Counted from the stretch's first letter, positions 7,080-16,857 are shown. The stretch: DNA of 34,013 bases from Halieaceae bacterium (GCA_030066555.1 JASJBK010000025.1:1-34013); one strand, 5' to 3'. Notes: a model not told the origin generated them from the letters alone. Numbers and translations are program-made.

Positions 7080-7117
7080 CGGCAAAGGCTTGCCGTTTGC
7101 CGGGAATTCGCTTGCCG
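7080..7117. promoter_or_regulatory. Candidate activator (enhancer) site cluster between flgA and flgB
   Basis: Four copies of TTGCCG or its complement CGGCAA fall within 38 nt (7080-7085, 7090-7095, 7097-7102, 7112-7117). The outer copies form an inverted arrangement (CGGCGGCAA and TTGCCGCCG). The cluster lies midway between the two divergent sigma-54 promoters, where an NtrC-family activator such as FlrC/FleR would bind to serve both. The assignment is inference from position and repetition. Confidence 0.4.
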
Positions 7118-7181
7118 CCGGGCACGGTTTTCAAACGTCGCGAAAATCATAACTCTTTGAAAATATTGAATAAAGTAATTC

Positions 7182-7196
7182 TGGCACAGGCTTTGC
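7182..7196 (+). promoter_or_regulatory. Sigma-54 promoter for the flgB operon
   Basis: TGGCACAGGCTTTGC matches TGGCAC-N5-TTGC exactly. The flgB ATG (7233) is 36 nt downstream of the element. It would drive flgBCDE and probably the following rod, hook and ring genes, which are closely spaced. Confidence 0.82.
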
Positions 7197-7232
7197 GATG
7201 TACTGGGCGAACGCAACACGCTAACGAGTGCC

Positions 7233-7616
7233 ATGAACTGGATTGACCACAACCTCGACCTTCACGCCCGCTCCATGATGGTTCGTACCGCCAGGGCGGA
7301 GGTGATTGCCGGCAACATCGCTAATGCCGACACGCCGCGCTACAAGGCCAAGGATGTCGATTTCGCCGCTGCCCTCGAGGCGGCGGGCGGTTCCGGCGGG
7401 CTGCGCACTACCCACAGCCGCCATATCGGCGGGGTAGACCGCGCCTCCGGGGCTGTTTTCGAACGCGAGGACCCGCGGGTCGGCCCGGACGGCAACAACG
7501 TGCATATGGAAGTCGAAAAGGCGGACTACGCCGAGAATGCCGTCAAATTCCAGGCAAGTGCACAGTTTTTTGACGGTTCCCTGCGCGGTCTGCGCAAGGC
7601 CCTGACGGGAGAATAG
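7233..7616 (+). CDS. flgB: FlgB, flagellar proximal rod protein
   Basis: 127 aa. The N-terminal rod motif (VIAGNIANADTPRYKAKDVD) and C-terminal helix (EVEKADYAENAVKFQASAQF) are typical. FlgB is part of the proximal rod in the periplasm and is secreted by the flagellar export system without a cleaved signal. It is the first gene of the hook-basal-body operon, behind a consensus sigma-54 promoter, and ends 2 nt before flgC. Confidence 0.95.
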   Translation: MNWIDHNLDLHARSMMVRTARAEVIAGNIANADTPRYKAKDVDFAAALEAAGGSGGLRTTHSRHIGGVDRASGAVFEREDPRVGPDGNNVHMEVEKADYAENAVKFQASAQFFDGSLRGLRKALTGE

Positions 7617-7618
7617 TG

Positions 7619-8029
7619 ATGAGCCTGATGAACATTTTTGATGTATCCGGCAGCGCCCTGACCGCCCAGAGCATCCGGCTGGACGCGGTATCGGCCAATA
7701 TGGCCAATGCCGGTGTGGTGTCGCCGACCGAGAACGGCGCCTACCGCGCCCGCCTGCCCGTGTTTGCCACCGTGTTTGCCAACGTCGGCAACGATGCGGT
7801 GGCCGGCGTCGAGGTCAAGGAAGTGGTGCAGAGCAAGGTGCCGATCGAGAGCCGCTATGAGCCCGGCCACCCGATGGCTAATGCAGATGGCTTTGTCTAC
7901 GACAGCAACGTCAACCTGGTGGAAGAGATGGCCAACATGATGGCGGCCTCCAAATCCTACACCTCCAACGTCGAGGTGATGATCACCTCCCGCGAGCTGC
8001 TGCAGCGCACGCTGTCGCTGGGTAGCTGA
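7619..8029 (+). CDS. flgC: FlgC, flagellar proximal rod protein
   Basis: 136 aa from the ATG at 7619; a GTG one codon earlier overlaps the flgB stop and is also possible. The rod motif (AQSIRLDAVSANMANAGVVS) and the C-terminal motif (NVNLVEEMANMMAASKSYTS) identify FlgC, a proximal rod subunit that works with FlgB and FlgF. Confidence 0.95.
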   Translation: MSLMNIFDVSGSALTAQSIRLDAVSANMANAGVVSPTENGAYRARLPVFATVFANVGNDAVAGVEVKEVVQSKVPIESRYEPGHPMANADGFVYDSNVNLVEEMANMMAASKSYTSNVEVMITSRELLQRTLSLGS

Positions 8030-8040
8030 GGAGCGCAACT

Positions 8041-8709
8041 GTGGAAGCAATAAATTCCCTCGAAGGCCTGTTTCCCAGCGTTGATAACGCTGCGAGCGCG
8101 CGTACCGACAACCAGCTTGCCCAGCAGGACTTCTTCAAGCTGATGGTCGCCCAGCTCGAGAACCAGGATCCCTCCGACCCGATCGACAATGGCGAGTTCC
8201 TGGCGCAGATGGCCCAGTTCTCGGCGGTCGATGGCATCTACGGGCTGCAGGCGAGCTTCAATAGCCTGGCAGACACCATGCAGCGCAACCAGGTGGCTGA
8301 CGCCGCCGCCCTGCTGGGGCGCGATGTGCTGTTTGACGGTGGCAGCGCCAGCCTGGCAACGGGCGCCGGCCTGGAAGGCCAGGTGGTCACAGCTGCAGCT
8401 GCCACCGGTGTCACCCTGCGGATTATGGACGCCAGCGGCACCACCGTGGCGACCCGTTCGCTGGGTAACCTGGGTGCTGGCAGTAACGCCTTTCAATGGG
8501 ATGGCACCACATCGGATGGGCAGGCCGTGCAAGCCGGCCAGTATCGGGTGTCAATTACCGGCGCTATCAACGGTGTAGAGCAGAGCCTGCCGGTCAAGCT
8601 CTATGGCCGCGTGGACAGTGTGGGCGTTGACCCGCTGAGCCGCGAGCTGTCGCTACAGCTTGCCAACGGCGCCAGCCTGAGCCTGTCGGACGTATCTGAA
8701 TTCAAGTGA
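8041..8709 (+). CDS. flgD: FlgD, hook capping scaffold protein
   Basis: 222 aa from a GTG start with GAGGAG upstream. The N-terminal capping motif (QQDFFKLMVAQLENQDPSDP) is followed by a Tudor-like and FlgD-Ig region (NAFQWDGTTSDGQAVQAGQY). FlgD caps the growing hook and is later lost. It lies directly after flgC in the conserved order. Confidence 0.94.
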   Translation: MEAINSLEGLFPSVDNAASARTDNQLAQQDFFKLMVAQLENQDPSDPIDNGEFLAQMAQFSAVDGIYGLQASFNSLADTMQRNQVADAAALLGRDVLFDGGSASLATGAGLEGQVVTAAAATGVTLRIMDASGTTVATRSLGNLGAGSNAFQWDGTTSDGQAVQAGQYRVSITGAINGVEQSLPVKLYGRVDSVGVDPLSRELSLQLANGASLSLSDVSEFK

Positions 8710-8746
8710 GAAATCGTCGCCCCGGAAGCGACAGAGGAGAACTATC

Positions 8747-10012
8747 ATGGGTTTTGACACTGCAGTATCCGGCCTTCGTGCCGCCAGCACCAACCTGAGC
8801 ATCATCGGCAACAACGTGGCCAACGCCAGCACCACGGGCTTCAAGTCGTCCCGCGGTGATTTTGCTGACGTCTACGCCACCGCTGGCATCGGCGCCAACG
8901 CCAACGCCATCGGCCAGGGTGTCGCGCTGGCGCGGATTAACCAGTCGTTCTCGCAGGGCACCCTGAGTGTTACCGAGAACTCCCTGGACATGGCCATCAA
9001 CGGCGACGGCTTCTTCACCCTTAACGACAACGGCTCGCTGCTGTACAGCCGCGCCGGCGCCTTCGAGGTCGACCGGGAGGGCTACGTGGTGAACGCCCAG
9101 GGTCACCGCCTGGTGTCCTACGTGACCGACGATGCCGGGCTTGCCACTGGCCAGACCGAAGACCTGCGGATCGATGCTTCGCTGATCCAGCCCAGTGCCA
9201 CCAACCGGTCGGACCTGCTGGTCAATATCGATTCGCGCGTCACACCACCCACCGTGGCCTGGGGTGGCCCCTATGATGCTTTTGCAGCGCCCCCCACGGC
9301 GCCCACCCCTGACATGTACAACGCTTCTACTGCCTTGACGGTCTACGACAGCCTTGGCAATTCACATGTCCAGAGCCTGTTTTTTGTGAAGACCGCCACC
9401 CCCAACGAGTGGCAGGTGCACACCATGATCGATGGGGTCACCACATCGGGCCCGGATACCGTGACTTTTGACGACTCCGGCCAGCTGCCCGCGGCCTCGC
9501 TGCCATTGCAGATCAATATTGCCGGCTGGACGCCGCTCGATCCCCTGGGCAACCCCAACGGCGCTGCGGTACAGCCGCTGGTCATCGACCTGTCCAGCAG
9601 CACCCAGTTCGGCAGTGATTTTGCGGTCAACAGCGCGGTGCAGGATGGCTATACCACGGGCCAGCTGCGCAACGTGGAAGTCGGTGACTCCGGCGTGGTA
9701 TTCGCGCGCTTCACCAACGGCCAGTCCCGCGCCCTGGGGCAGGTGGCGCTAACCAGCTTCCCCAACCCGCTGGGCCTGCAGCCCCTGGGTAACACCTCCT
9801 GGGCGGAAACCTTTGCCTCCGGGCAGCCCACCCTGGGTGCACCGGGCTCATCGGGTCTCGGGGTAGTGCAGTCCGGCGCGCTGGAGGACTCCAATGTGGA
9901 GGTGACCGAACAGCTGGTGGACATGATCGTGGCGCAGCGGGATTTCCAGGCCAATGCCCAGGTGATCCAGACCGAAGACGCCATCACCCAGACCGTTATT
10001 AACCTTCGTTAA
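8747..10012 (+). CDS. flgE: FlgE, flagellar hook protein
   Basis: 421 aa, a usual length. The N-terminus (FDTAVSGLRAASTNLSIIGN, then NVANASTTGFKSSRGDFADV) and the C-terminus (LEDSNVEVTEQLVDMIVAQR, then DFQANAQVIQTEDAITQTVI) form the conserved D0/D1 core. The variable middle forms the outer hook domains. The gap from flgD contains an AGAGGAG ribosome binding site. Confidence 0.96.
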   Translation: MGFDTAVSGLRAASTNLSIIGNNVANASTTGFKSSRGDFADVYATAGIGANANAIGQGVALARINQSFSQGTLSVTENSLDMAINGDGFFTLNDNGSLLYSRAGAFEVDREGYVVNAQGHRLVSYVTDDAGLATGQTEDLRIDASLIQPSATNRSDLLVNIDSRVTPPTVAWGGPYDAFAAPPTAPTPDMYNASTALTVYDSLGNSHVQSLFFVKTATPNEWQVHTMIDGVTTSGPDTVTFDDSGQLPAASLPLQINIAGWTPLDPLGNPNGAAVQPLVIDLSSSTQFGSDFAVNSAVQDGYTTGQLRNVEVGDSGVVFARFTNGQSRALGQVALTSFPNPLGLQPLGNTSWAETFASGQPTLGAPGSSGLGVVQSGALEDSNVEVTEQLVDMIVAQRDFQANAQVIQTEDAITQTVINLR

Positions 10013-10034
10013 ACGCTGAGCCGGGAGAGCCATC

Positions 10035-10748
10035 ATGCGTGAGATGCTGTTGCTGTCGATGCGCGGAGCGCGAGACATCGTTCGTCGCCAGGAAGTGGTG
10101 ATGAACAACCTTGCCAACGTCAGCACCGACGGCTTTCGCCGCGAAATCGCCCACATCCGCCAGGACAGCGACGGTCAGGTGCGCCGCAATACCGGCCCGG
10201 ACCTGACTCCGGGATCGGTACGCAGCACCGGTCGCGACCTCGATGTGGCGGTGTCTGGCGAGGGCTGGATGGCTATTGCCGCTCCGGATGGCACCGAGGC
10301 CTACAGCCGCCGCGGCGATCTGCGGGTGGACGAATTCGGCCAGCTGATGAACGGCGCCGGCCACCAGGTACTTGGCAACGGCGGCCCCATCAGCTTACCG
10401 CCGTACTCCCAGCTGGAAATCGGCACCGACGGCACCGTGTCCATTCTGCCCGAGGGCCAGACACCCAACACGCTGGTGGTAATCGACCGCATCAAGCTGG
10501 TGAATCCAGCGGAGCAGCAGCTGGTGCGCGGCGAGGACGGTTTGTTCCGCCTTGAGGGCGGCGCTATTGCCGACGCAGATGCCGGCGTGCGCCTGCTGTC
10601 GGGCTCACTCGAGGGCAGCAATGTCAACGCCGTCGAGTCGCTGGTCACCATGATAGACCTGGCGCGCTCCTTCGAGACCCAGGTGCAGATGATGAAACTT
10701 TCCAAAGAAAAACAGGAACACCTGGCGCAGCTGGTCAAGCTGCGCTAG
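10035..10748 (+). CDS. flgF: FlgF, flagellar proximal rod protein
   Basis: 237 aa. The N-terminal motif (QEVVMNNLANVSTDGFRREI) and C-terminal motif (LEGSNVNAVESLVTMIDLAR, then SFETQVQMMKLSKE) mark it as the FlgF branch of the rod/hook family, shorter than FlgG and carrying the typical MMK ending. It lies between flgE and flgG as usual. Confidence 0.94.
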   Translation: MREMLLLSMRGARDIVRRQEVVMNNLANVSTDGFRREIAHIRQDSDGQVRRNTGPDLTPGSVRSTGRDLDVAVSGEGWMAIAAPDGTEAYSRRGDLRVDEFGQLMNGAGHQVLGNGGPISLPPYSQLEIGTDGTVSILPEGQTPNTLVVIDRIKLVNPAEQQLVRGEDGLFRLEGGAIADADAGVRLLSGSLEGSNVNAVESLVTMIDLARSFETQVQMMKLSKEKQEHLAQLVKLR

Positions 10749-10771
10749 CCCCGGACCGAGAGGACTGAGAC

Positions 10772-11557
10772 ATGAACCAGGCACTGTGGATTTCCAAGAC
10801 CGGGCTCGATGCCCAGCAGACCAAGATGGCGGTGATCGCCAACAACCTCGCCAATGCCAGTACGGTCGGCTACAAGCGCGGTCGGGCGGTCTTTGAAGAC
10901 CTGCTCTACCAGAACTTCCGCCAGGCCGGTGCCTCCTCCTCGCAGGACACGCTGATTCCTTCCGGGATGATGATCGGTACCGGCGTGCGCACGGTGGCCA
11001 CCGAGAAGGTTTTCAACCAGGGCAATGTGACCCAGACCGACAACCAGCTCGACGTGGCCATCGAGGGCCGCGGCTTCCTGCAGGTATTGCTGCCTGACGG
11101 CAACCTGGCCTTTACCCGCGACGGTTCCCTGCAGATCAACGACCAGGGCCAGCTGGTGACCGCCAGCGGCTACAACCTGCAGCCGGCCATCACCATTCCG
11201 CCGGATGCGCTGTCGGTCACTATCGCCAAGGATGGCACCATCAGTGCCAGCCTGCCGGGCGGTGGCGGTGCCAGCCAGCTCGGCACCCTGCAGCTTGCCA
11301 ACTTCGTGAATCCCGCCGGCCTTGAGCCGACCGGCCAGAACCTGTTCCTGGAATCCAATGCCAGCGGTGCCCCGCAGGTAGGAAATCCAGGGCTTAACGG
11401 CCTGGGAACCCTGCTGCAGGGTTTCGTGGAGAGCTCCAACGTCAACGTGGTCGAAGAGCTGGTCAACATGATCGAGACCCAGCGCGCCTACGAGATGAAC
11501 AGCAAGGCGATCTCCACCAGTGACCAGATGCTGCAGTACGTCAGCAACAACACCTGA
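10772..11557 (+). CDS. flgG: FlgG, flagellar distal rod protein
   Basis: 261 aa, very well conserved. It starts [20 protein letters not shown], then [20 protein letters not shown], and ends [20 protein letters not shown], then [16 protein letters not shown]. FlgG forms the drive shaft of the distal rod passing through the P and L rings. Spacing to flgF and flgH is 10-25 nt. Confidence 0.97.
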   Translation: MNQALWISKTGLDAQQTKMAVIANNLANASTVGYKRGRAVFEDLLYQNFRQAGASSSQDTLIPSGMMIGTGVRTVATEKVFNQGNVTQTDNQLDVAIEGRGFLQVLLPDGNLAFTRDGSLQINDQGQLVTASGYNLQPAITIPPDALSVTIAKDGTISASLPGGGGASQLGTLQLANFVNPAGLEPTGQNLFLESNASGAPQVGNPGLNGLGTLLQGFVESSNVNVVEELVNMIETQRAYEMNSKAISTSDQMLQYVSNNT

Positions 11558-11568
11558 GGCTTCGGTTC

Positions 11569-12240
11569 ATGATATTTAGCAAGGGATTGTCAGCCGCAGC
11601 AGTACTGCTAAGTGCCGCTTTGGCCACCGGCTGTGCCAGCCCCCAGGTGGGCCCGCCGCCGGAGTATGTGCCGCCATACAACCTCTCACAGGTACCTCCC
11701 AAGCCTTTGGACGGACGCATTTTCCAGGACGGCCGTGAGCTGAGCCTGTTCCAGGACGTCAAGGCGCGCCAGGTGGGCGACATTCTCACCGTGGTGCTGG
11801 CGGAACAGACCCGCGGTACCAAGTCGGCGGATACTGCCATCGACAAGAGCACCAGCAACGATATCTCGGTGCCCGAGGTCGGCGGTGAGCGCTTCGGCAA
11901 GCTTGGCGCGAACCTGTCCTCGGAGTCGAGCTTCTCCGGCGAGGGGTCCAGCGCGCAGAGCAACAGCCTGGACGGCCGCATCACCGTGGTGGTCACCGAG
12001 GTGTTGCCCAGCGGCAACCTGGTGGTGCAGGGCGAGAAGTGGATCAAGATCAACCAGGGCGATGAATACGTGCGCCTCAGTGGGCTGGTGCGGCCGGAAG
12101 ACATTGATACTTTCAATACCGTGCCCTCGACCCAGGTGGCGGATGCGCGTATTTCCTACGGTGCCAATGGCGCCGTGTCCGAGGCCAACTCAGTGGGCTG
12201 GCTGTCGCGCTTTTTCATGAGCCCCATCTGGCCTTTCTAG
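11569..12240 (+). CDS. flgH: FlgH, flagellar L-ring lipoprotein
   Basis: 223 aa. A lipoprotein signal peptide ends in the lipobox LATGC with the lipidated cysteine at residue 22. The family core ([20 protein letters not shown]) and the C-terminal segment ([20 protein letters not shown], then [14 protein letters not shown]) are present. FlgH forms the outer-membrane L ring with FlgI below it. Confidence 0.96.
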   Translation: MIFSKGLSAAAVLLSAALATGCASPQVGPPPEYVPPYNLSQVPPKPLDGRIFQDGRELSLFQDVKARQVGDILTVVLAEQTRGTKSADTAIDKSTSNDISVPEVGGERFGKLGANLSSESSFSGEGSSAQSNSLDGRITVVVTEVLPSGNLVVQGEKWIKINQGDEYVRLSGLVRPEDIDTFNTVPSTQVADARISYGANGAVSEANSVGWLSRFFMSPIWPF

Positions 12241-12250
12241 GGAGATCACC

Positions 12251-13348
12251 ATGCGAGTTTTCGTGCTGATATTGAGTTTGCTGCTGCCGCAGGCAGGCCT
12301 GGCTGAGCGCATCAAGGATCTGGCGAGTATCGCCGGGGTGCGGGAAAACCAGCTGGTCGGCTACGGGCTGGTGGTCGGCCTGCCCGGTAGCGGCGACCAG
12401 ACGGTACAGACACCGTTTACCGTGCAGAGCTTGCGCAACATGCTCAACAGCCTGGGCATCACGCTGCCGCCCAACCTCAACCTGCAGCTCAAGAACATCG
12501 CGGCGGTGATGGTTCACGCCACCCTGCCGCCCTTTGCCCAGCCCGGGCAGACCATTGACGTCACCGTGTCTTCGATCGGTAACGCCAAGGGGCTGCGCGG
12601 CGGGGCGCTGCTGATGACGCCCCTGCGCGGGGCCGACGGCAATATTTACGCCATGGCCCAGGGCAACCTCGTGGTAGGTGGCTTCGGAGCGGAGGGCAAC
12701 GATGGCTCCTCGGTGACCGTCAATATTCCCACCTCCGGACGGATTCCCAACGGCGCCACGGTAGAAGCGCCGGTGGCCAGCCCCTTTGCGGTGGGCGACA
12801 TCCTGACCCTGCAGCTCAATACGCCGGACTTCGGCACCGCCCGCAATCTTATGGACTCCCTGAACTCGACGTTCGGGGAAGGTACGGCGCTGGCGGTGGA
12901 TGGCACCAACGTACGGGTGCGCGGTCCGGTGGACCCGGCGGCCCGGGTGTCCTTTGTGGCTGCGTTGCAGGATATCGAGGTGCAGCCTGCCACTGCCGCG
13001 GCGCGAGTGATTGTCAATTCTCGCACCGGCACGGTGGTTATCGGCTCGGAGGTGCGGATTTCGCCGGCGGCCATATCCCACGGCAATCTCACCGTCACCG
13101 TGTCGGAAGAGATCACCGCCAGCCAGCCGGGCGCCTTTGCCCGGGCGGGCGAGACGGCGATTCTCAACAATTCCTCGGTACGGATCGAAGAGGAGGACAA
13201 CGGCATGTTCCTGTTCTCCTCCGGCGCGTCACTGGATGACCTGGTGCGCGCCGTCAACGAAGTGGGGGCGGCGCCGGGCGACCTGGTGGCCATCCTCGAA
13301 GCGCTCAAGCAGGTCGGCGCGCTGCGCGCCGAACTGATCGTTATCTAG
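12251..13348 (+). CDS. flgI: FlgI, flagellar P-ring protein
   Basis: 365 aa. A short signal peptide ([18 protein letters not shown]) is followed by the highly conserved start of the mature protein ([20 protein letters not shown], then [12 protein letters not shown]). The C-terminus has the family motif [20 protein letters not shown]. FlgI forms the P ring in the periplasm around the rod, assisted by FlgA. Confidence 0.97.
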   Translation: MRVFVLILSLLLPQAGLAERIKDLASIAGVRENQLVGYGLVVGLPGSGDQTVQTPFTVQSLRNMLNSLGITLPPNLNLQLKNIAAVMVHATLPPFAQPGQTIDVTVSSIGNAKGLRGGALLMTPLRGADGNIYAMAQGNLVVGGFGAEGNDGSSVTVNIPTSGRIPNGATVEAPVASPFAVGDILTLQLNTPDFGTARNLMDSLNSTFGEGTALAVDGTNVRVRGPVDPAARVSFVAALQDIEVQPATAAARVIVNSRTGTVVIGSEVRISPAAISHGNLTVTVSEEITASQPGAFARAGETAILNNSSVRIEEEDNGMFLFSSGASLDDLVRAVNEVGAAPGDLVAILEALKQVGALRAELIVI

Positions 13349-13359
13349 GGAGCGGCCCT

Positions 13360-13695
13360 ATGGCTATTGAAAACAACACCGCCTTTACCCCGATGGACTT
13401 TGCCGGCATGGCGGACCTGCGCGTTGAGGCGCGCAGCGGCGATGAGCAGGGCGCGCTCAAGGAGGCGGCCCAGCAATTTGAATCGCTGTTTGTGCAGATG
13501 ATGCTGAAATCAATGCGCGATGCGGTCCCCGATGGTGGCCTGCTGGGCAGTCACAGCATGGATACCTACCAGGAAATGCACGACAAGCAGATTGCCCTGG
13601 ATATATCCCGCCGCGGCGGGCTGGGCCTTGCCAATATGATCGAGGCTCAACTTCAGGCGAGATCGGTCGATATATCGAACACGGACAAGACTTGA
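13360..13695 (+). CDS. flgJ: FlgJ rod-cap protein, single domain (no muramidase domain)
   Basis: 111 aa. The rod-binding domain is present (LKEAAQQFESLFVQMMLKSM, then MYQEMHDKQIALD-like segment YQEMHDKQIALDISRRGGLG). In most gammaproteobacterial FlgJ proteins this is followed by a C-terminal glucosaminidase domain, giving about 300 aa; here the gene stops after the cap domain and flgK begins 14 nt later, so there is no remnant of the second domain. A separate peptidoglycan lytic enzyme would have to open the wall for rod growth. Single-domain FlgJ is known in other lineages. Confidence 0.9.
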   Translation: MAIENNTAFTPMDFAGMADLRVEARSGDEQGALKEAAQQFESLFVQMMLKSMRDAVPDGGLLGSHSMDTYQEMHDKQIALDISRRGGLGLANMIEAQLQARSVDISNTDKT

Positions 13696-13709
13696 GAGCG
13701 TAATGAAGC

Positions 13710-15626
13710 ATGGCTGACCTGTTTGGTATAGGTACCTCGGCCCTGCGCGCTGCGCAGCTGGCACTCGATACCACGGGCAACAATATTGCCAACGTGAATA
13801 CCGAGGGCTACAGCCGCCAGCGGGTAAACCTCGAGACGCTGCCGCCCCAGGGGTCTGGCTCGCGTTTTGTTGGCAGTGGCGTAAATGTCGCCTCGATCGA
13901 GCGTACCTACAGCCAGTTCATCGAGGGCGAAATGCTGCGCTACGGCTCCAGCAGCGCGCGCTACTCCGCCTTCAGCGGTATCAGCGCGCGCCTCGACCAG
14001 ACCATGGGCAGCACCGGCAGCGCCATGAGCCAGGCCGTGGACGCGGTGTTTTCGGCACTGCAGGATGTGGCCAACAATCCCACCGGCGCGCCCGAGCGGC
14101 AATTTGTGCTGGGCGAGACCCAGTCACTGGTGGCGCGCCAGCAGAGCCTTTACAGCGCCATGGACAGCCTCAACCTCGAGGTCAATGCCCGCATCAGCTC
14201 GACCGTGGGCGAGATCAACAGCCTGACCAGTGGCATTGCCAGGCTCAACGAACGCATCGCCGCGGCCTCGGCCGGTGGCGGTTCGCCCAATGACCTGCTG
14301 GATCAGCGCGATACCCTGGTGCGCCGACTGGCAGACAAGGCGGGCGTGACCGTCAATGAACAGCAAGATGGCGCCATCAACATATTCCTCGGCGGTGGCC
14401 AGGCCCTGGTCGTCGGCAGTCGCGCTGAGCGCCTGACCACGACCCCCGACAGCTATGACGCCTCGCGCCTCAACGTGGCAGTGGACGGTGTCAGCGGCAG
14501 CGTCACCGTCAACGGCTTTATCAACAGCGGTGAGCTGCGCGGCCTGCTCGACGTGCGCGAGGACGTACTGGATACGGCCATCGACCAACTGGGGCTGCTG
14601 TCTGCGGGCATCGCCGATACCGTCAATCGCCAGAACGGCCTGGGTACAGACCTCGCCGGTAATCTCGGTGGCGACCTGTTCGCCACGGTGAACGTGCCGG
14701 TACTGGGTAATACCAACAACGCGGGCACTGCGGCACCGGCGGTGACCATCACCGATGTCGGCGACCTGCAGGCCGACCGCTACCGCCTCGATTTCAATGC
14801 TGGTAGCTGGACCCTGACCCGGTTGTCCGACGCCCAGTCGGTGTCCGGCGCTGGCCCCCTGAACCTGGACGGCTTCAGTGTTGACGTCAGCGCCGGTGCA
14901 CCCGCCAACGGCGACAGTTTCCTGATCCAGCCGGCGCGGGCGGCCGCCGAGCAGTTTGCTGCGCTCAACGTCGACCCCGACAGCATCGCCGCGGCGGCAC
15001 CCCTGGTGCTGGAGTCCTCCCTGGCCAATACCGGCAGCCTGGCAATTGGCGACCTGCAGGTGACCGATGCAGTCGACCTGCCGCTGGCCGGGCCGGTGAC
15101 CCTGACCTTCAATCCCGATGCCCTCGGTCCCGGCATTCCCGGTTTTGATGTCACCGGTGGGATTACTACCACCGTGGCTTACGACCCCGCGGTTGACGCC
15201 AGCGGTGCCACACTGACACTGGGGCTTACCGGTGTCAGCTTTACCGTCTCCGGGATTCCCGTGGCGGGCGACACGGCGACTGTGACCAACACAGCGGCCG
15301 GATCCGGCGACAACAGCAATGCACTGGAGCTCGCCAACCTGCGCAGCGACACGCTGCTGGAGGGTGGTTCCAGCAGCTACCAGGATGTCTACAGCTCACT
15401 GCTGTCGACAGTGGCGGTGCAGACCTCACAGGCCAACGCCAACGCCGAGGTGGAACAGGCCCTGTTCGACCAGGTCGAGGCGAGCCGGCAATCAGTCAGC
15501 GGCGTCAACCTGGATGAAGAGGCCGCCAACCTGCTGCGCTACCAGCAGCAGTACCAGGCGGCCGCGAAAATCATTTCAACCGCGGACCTGGTGTTCAGCA
15601 CGCTGCTGAATGCTACCCGACGCTAG
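13710..15626 (+). CDS. flgK: FlgK, hook-filament junction protein 1
   Basis: 638 aa. The N-terminus (LFGIGTSALRAAQLALDTTG, then NNIANVNTEGYSRQRVNLET) and the C-terminus (SGVNLDEEAANLLRYQQQYQ, then AAAKIISTADLVFSTLL) are diagnostic. The protein is somewhat longer than the E. coli form (547 aa) because of an expanded, Ala/Gly/Asp-rich middle region. FlgK joins hook and filament with FlgL and is delivered by FlgN. Confidence 0.96.
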   Translation: MADLFGIGTSALRAAQLALDTTGNNIANVNTEGYSRQRVNLETLPPQGSGSRFVGSGVNVASIERTYSQFIEGEMLRYGSSSARYSAFSGISARLDQTMGSTGSAMSQAVDAVFSALQDVANNPTGAPERQFVLGETQSLVARQQSLYSAMDSLNLEVNARISSTVGEINSLTSGIARLNERIAAASAGGGSPNDLLDQRDTLVRRLADKAGVTVNEQQDGAINIFLGGGQALVVGSRAERLTTTPDSYDASRLNVAVDGVSGSVTVNGFINSGELRGLLDVREDVLDTAIDQLGLLSAGIADTVNRQNGLGTDLAGNLGGDLFATVNVPVLGNTNNAGTAAPAVTITDVGDLQADRYRLDFNAGSWTLTRLSDAQSVSGAGPLNLDGFSVDVSAGAPANGDSFLIQPARAAAEQFAALNVDPDSIAAAAPLVLESSLANTGSLAIGDLQVTDAVDLPLAGPVTLTFNPDALGPGIPGFDVTGGITTTVAYDPAVDASGATLTLGLTGVSFTVSGIPVAGDTATVTNTAAGSGDNSNALELANLRSDTLLEGGSSSYQDVYSSLLSTVAVQTSQANANAEVEQALFDQVEASRQSVSGVNLDEEAANLLRYQQQYQAAAKIISTADLVFSTLLNATRR

Positions 15627-15643
15627 CCGGGAGCGAACTGAGC

Positions 15644-16846
15644 ATGCGCATTTCCACTCAGCAGATCTTCAATACCTCGCTCGACACTATGCTCGAGCAG
15701 CAGGCGAAGCTTGTCAGGTCCCAGGAGCAGGTCGGTACCGGCCTCAAGTTCCTGGCACCCTCGGACGATCCCGGCGCTGCCGTACGGGTCGCGGATATCG
15801 AGAGCAATCGCAGCTTGCTGGCCCAGTTCCAGGAAAATTCCACTGCCGCCGAGTCTCAGCTGGCGCTGACGGAGTCGGTGCTCGACAAGGTGGACAACAG
15901 CCTGCAGCGTGTCCGGGAGCTGACGATCCAGTCGGCCAATGCTACCAATTCGGACCAGTCGCGCGCGGCAATTGCCGTGGAAGTGCGAGAGCGGCTCAGC
16001 GAACTGGTGGCCATGGCCAACACCCGGGATGCCGCGGGCGAGTATATTTTTGCCGGTAGCGCGGTGTCGTCCCAGCCGTTTACGGAGGCCGGCGGCAGCG
16101 TGAGCTACTCAGGTGACCAGACCCAACGCGAACTGCAGGTGGGCGAGGGCATGCGCGTGGCGGTCAGGAACAGCGGCGCCGAGGTGTTCCTGTCTTCGCG
16201 CTCCGGTAACGGCCAGGTCGCCGTACAGGTCGGTGCCGGCAATGCCGGCAACCTGGTGGTCAACGGCTTCGATGCCGATGGCAGTTTTGTTCCCGACACC
16301 TACAGCCTGGCCTTCAGCCAGCCCACGCCCGGCGACCCGATCACCTACACGGTGACGGACTCCAGTGCGGGGGTGGTGGCCACCGGGCCCTGGACGGAAG
16401 GGGACCCGATTCAGTTTGCGGGCGTGCAGTTGAACTTTGTCGGCCTGCCCGCCGACGGCGATACGGTGCAGGTGCAGCCGTCCACGCGGCGCGATATCTT
16501 TGCGGTGGTGGAGTCACTGGCTGCGGCGCTGGAGGTGCCGCGCACTGACGCGCGCTCCGGCGCGGTACAACAGAACGCCATCAACACTGGCCTCGACGAG
16601 CTCGACCAGGCCCTGCAGCACGTCAATGACGTTCGCGCCTCGGCGGGTGCAAGGCTCAACATCGTCGACAGCCAGCGCGCTATCAACGCCGATTTTGATT
16701 TCCAGCTCGAGACCGCGCTCTCGGAAAATCGTGACCTGGACTACACCGAGGCGATCTCCCGCTTCAATACCCAGCTGGTCGCACTGCAGGCTGCACAGCA
16801 GACTTATGTGCGCACCCAGAGCCTTAATCTCTTCAGTCTTCTCTAA
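15644..16846 (+). CDS. flgL: FlgL, hook-filament junction protein 3
   Basis: 400 aa. The N-terminus (MRISTQQIFNTSLDTMLEQQ, then LKFLAPSDDPGAAVRVADIE) and the C-terminal helix (SENRDLDYTEAISRFNTQLV, then ALQAAQQTYVRTQSLNLF) belong to the flagellin-like FlgL family. It is longer than the E. coli protein (317 aa), with a central insertion (about residues 180-290). It is the last gene of the flg cluster; a weak 7-bp stem-loop (16858-16876) follows. Confidence 0.95.
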   Translation: MRISTQQIFNTSLDTMLEQQAKLVRSQEQVGTGLKFLAPSDDPGAAVRVADIESNRSLLAQFQENSTAAESQLALTESVLDKVDNSLQRVRELTIQSANATNSDQSRAAIAVEVRERLSELVAMANTRDAAGEYIFAGSAVSSQPFTEAGGSVSYSGDQTQRELQVGEGMRVAVRNSGAEVFLSSRSGNGQVAVQVGAGNAGNLVVNGFDADGSFVPDTYSLAFSQPTPGDPITYTVTDSSAGVVATGPWTEGDPIQFAGVQLNFVGLPADGDTVQVQPSTRRDIFAVVESLAAALEVPRTDARSGAVQQNAINTGLDELDQALQHVNDVRASAGARLNIVDSQRAINADFDFQLETALSENRDLDYTEAISRFNTQLVALQAAQQTYVRTQSLNLFSLL

Positions 16847-16857
16847 CGAATTGATTT

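Noticed and set aside
12215-13081. Long open frame on the minus strand opposite flgI
   Set aside because: It lies entirely antisense to flgI, has Arg/Gly/His-rich composition typical of shadow frames in GC-rich DNA, and shows no family pattern.
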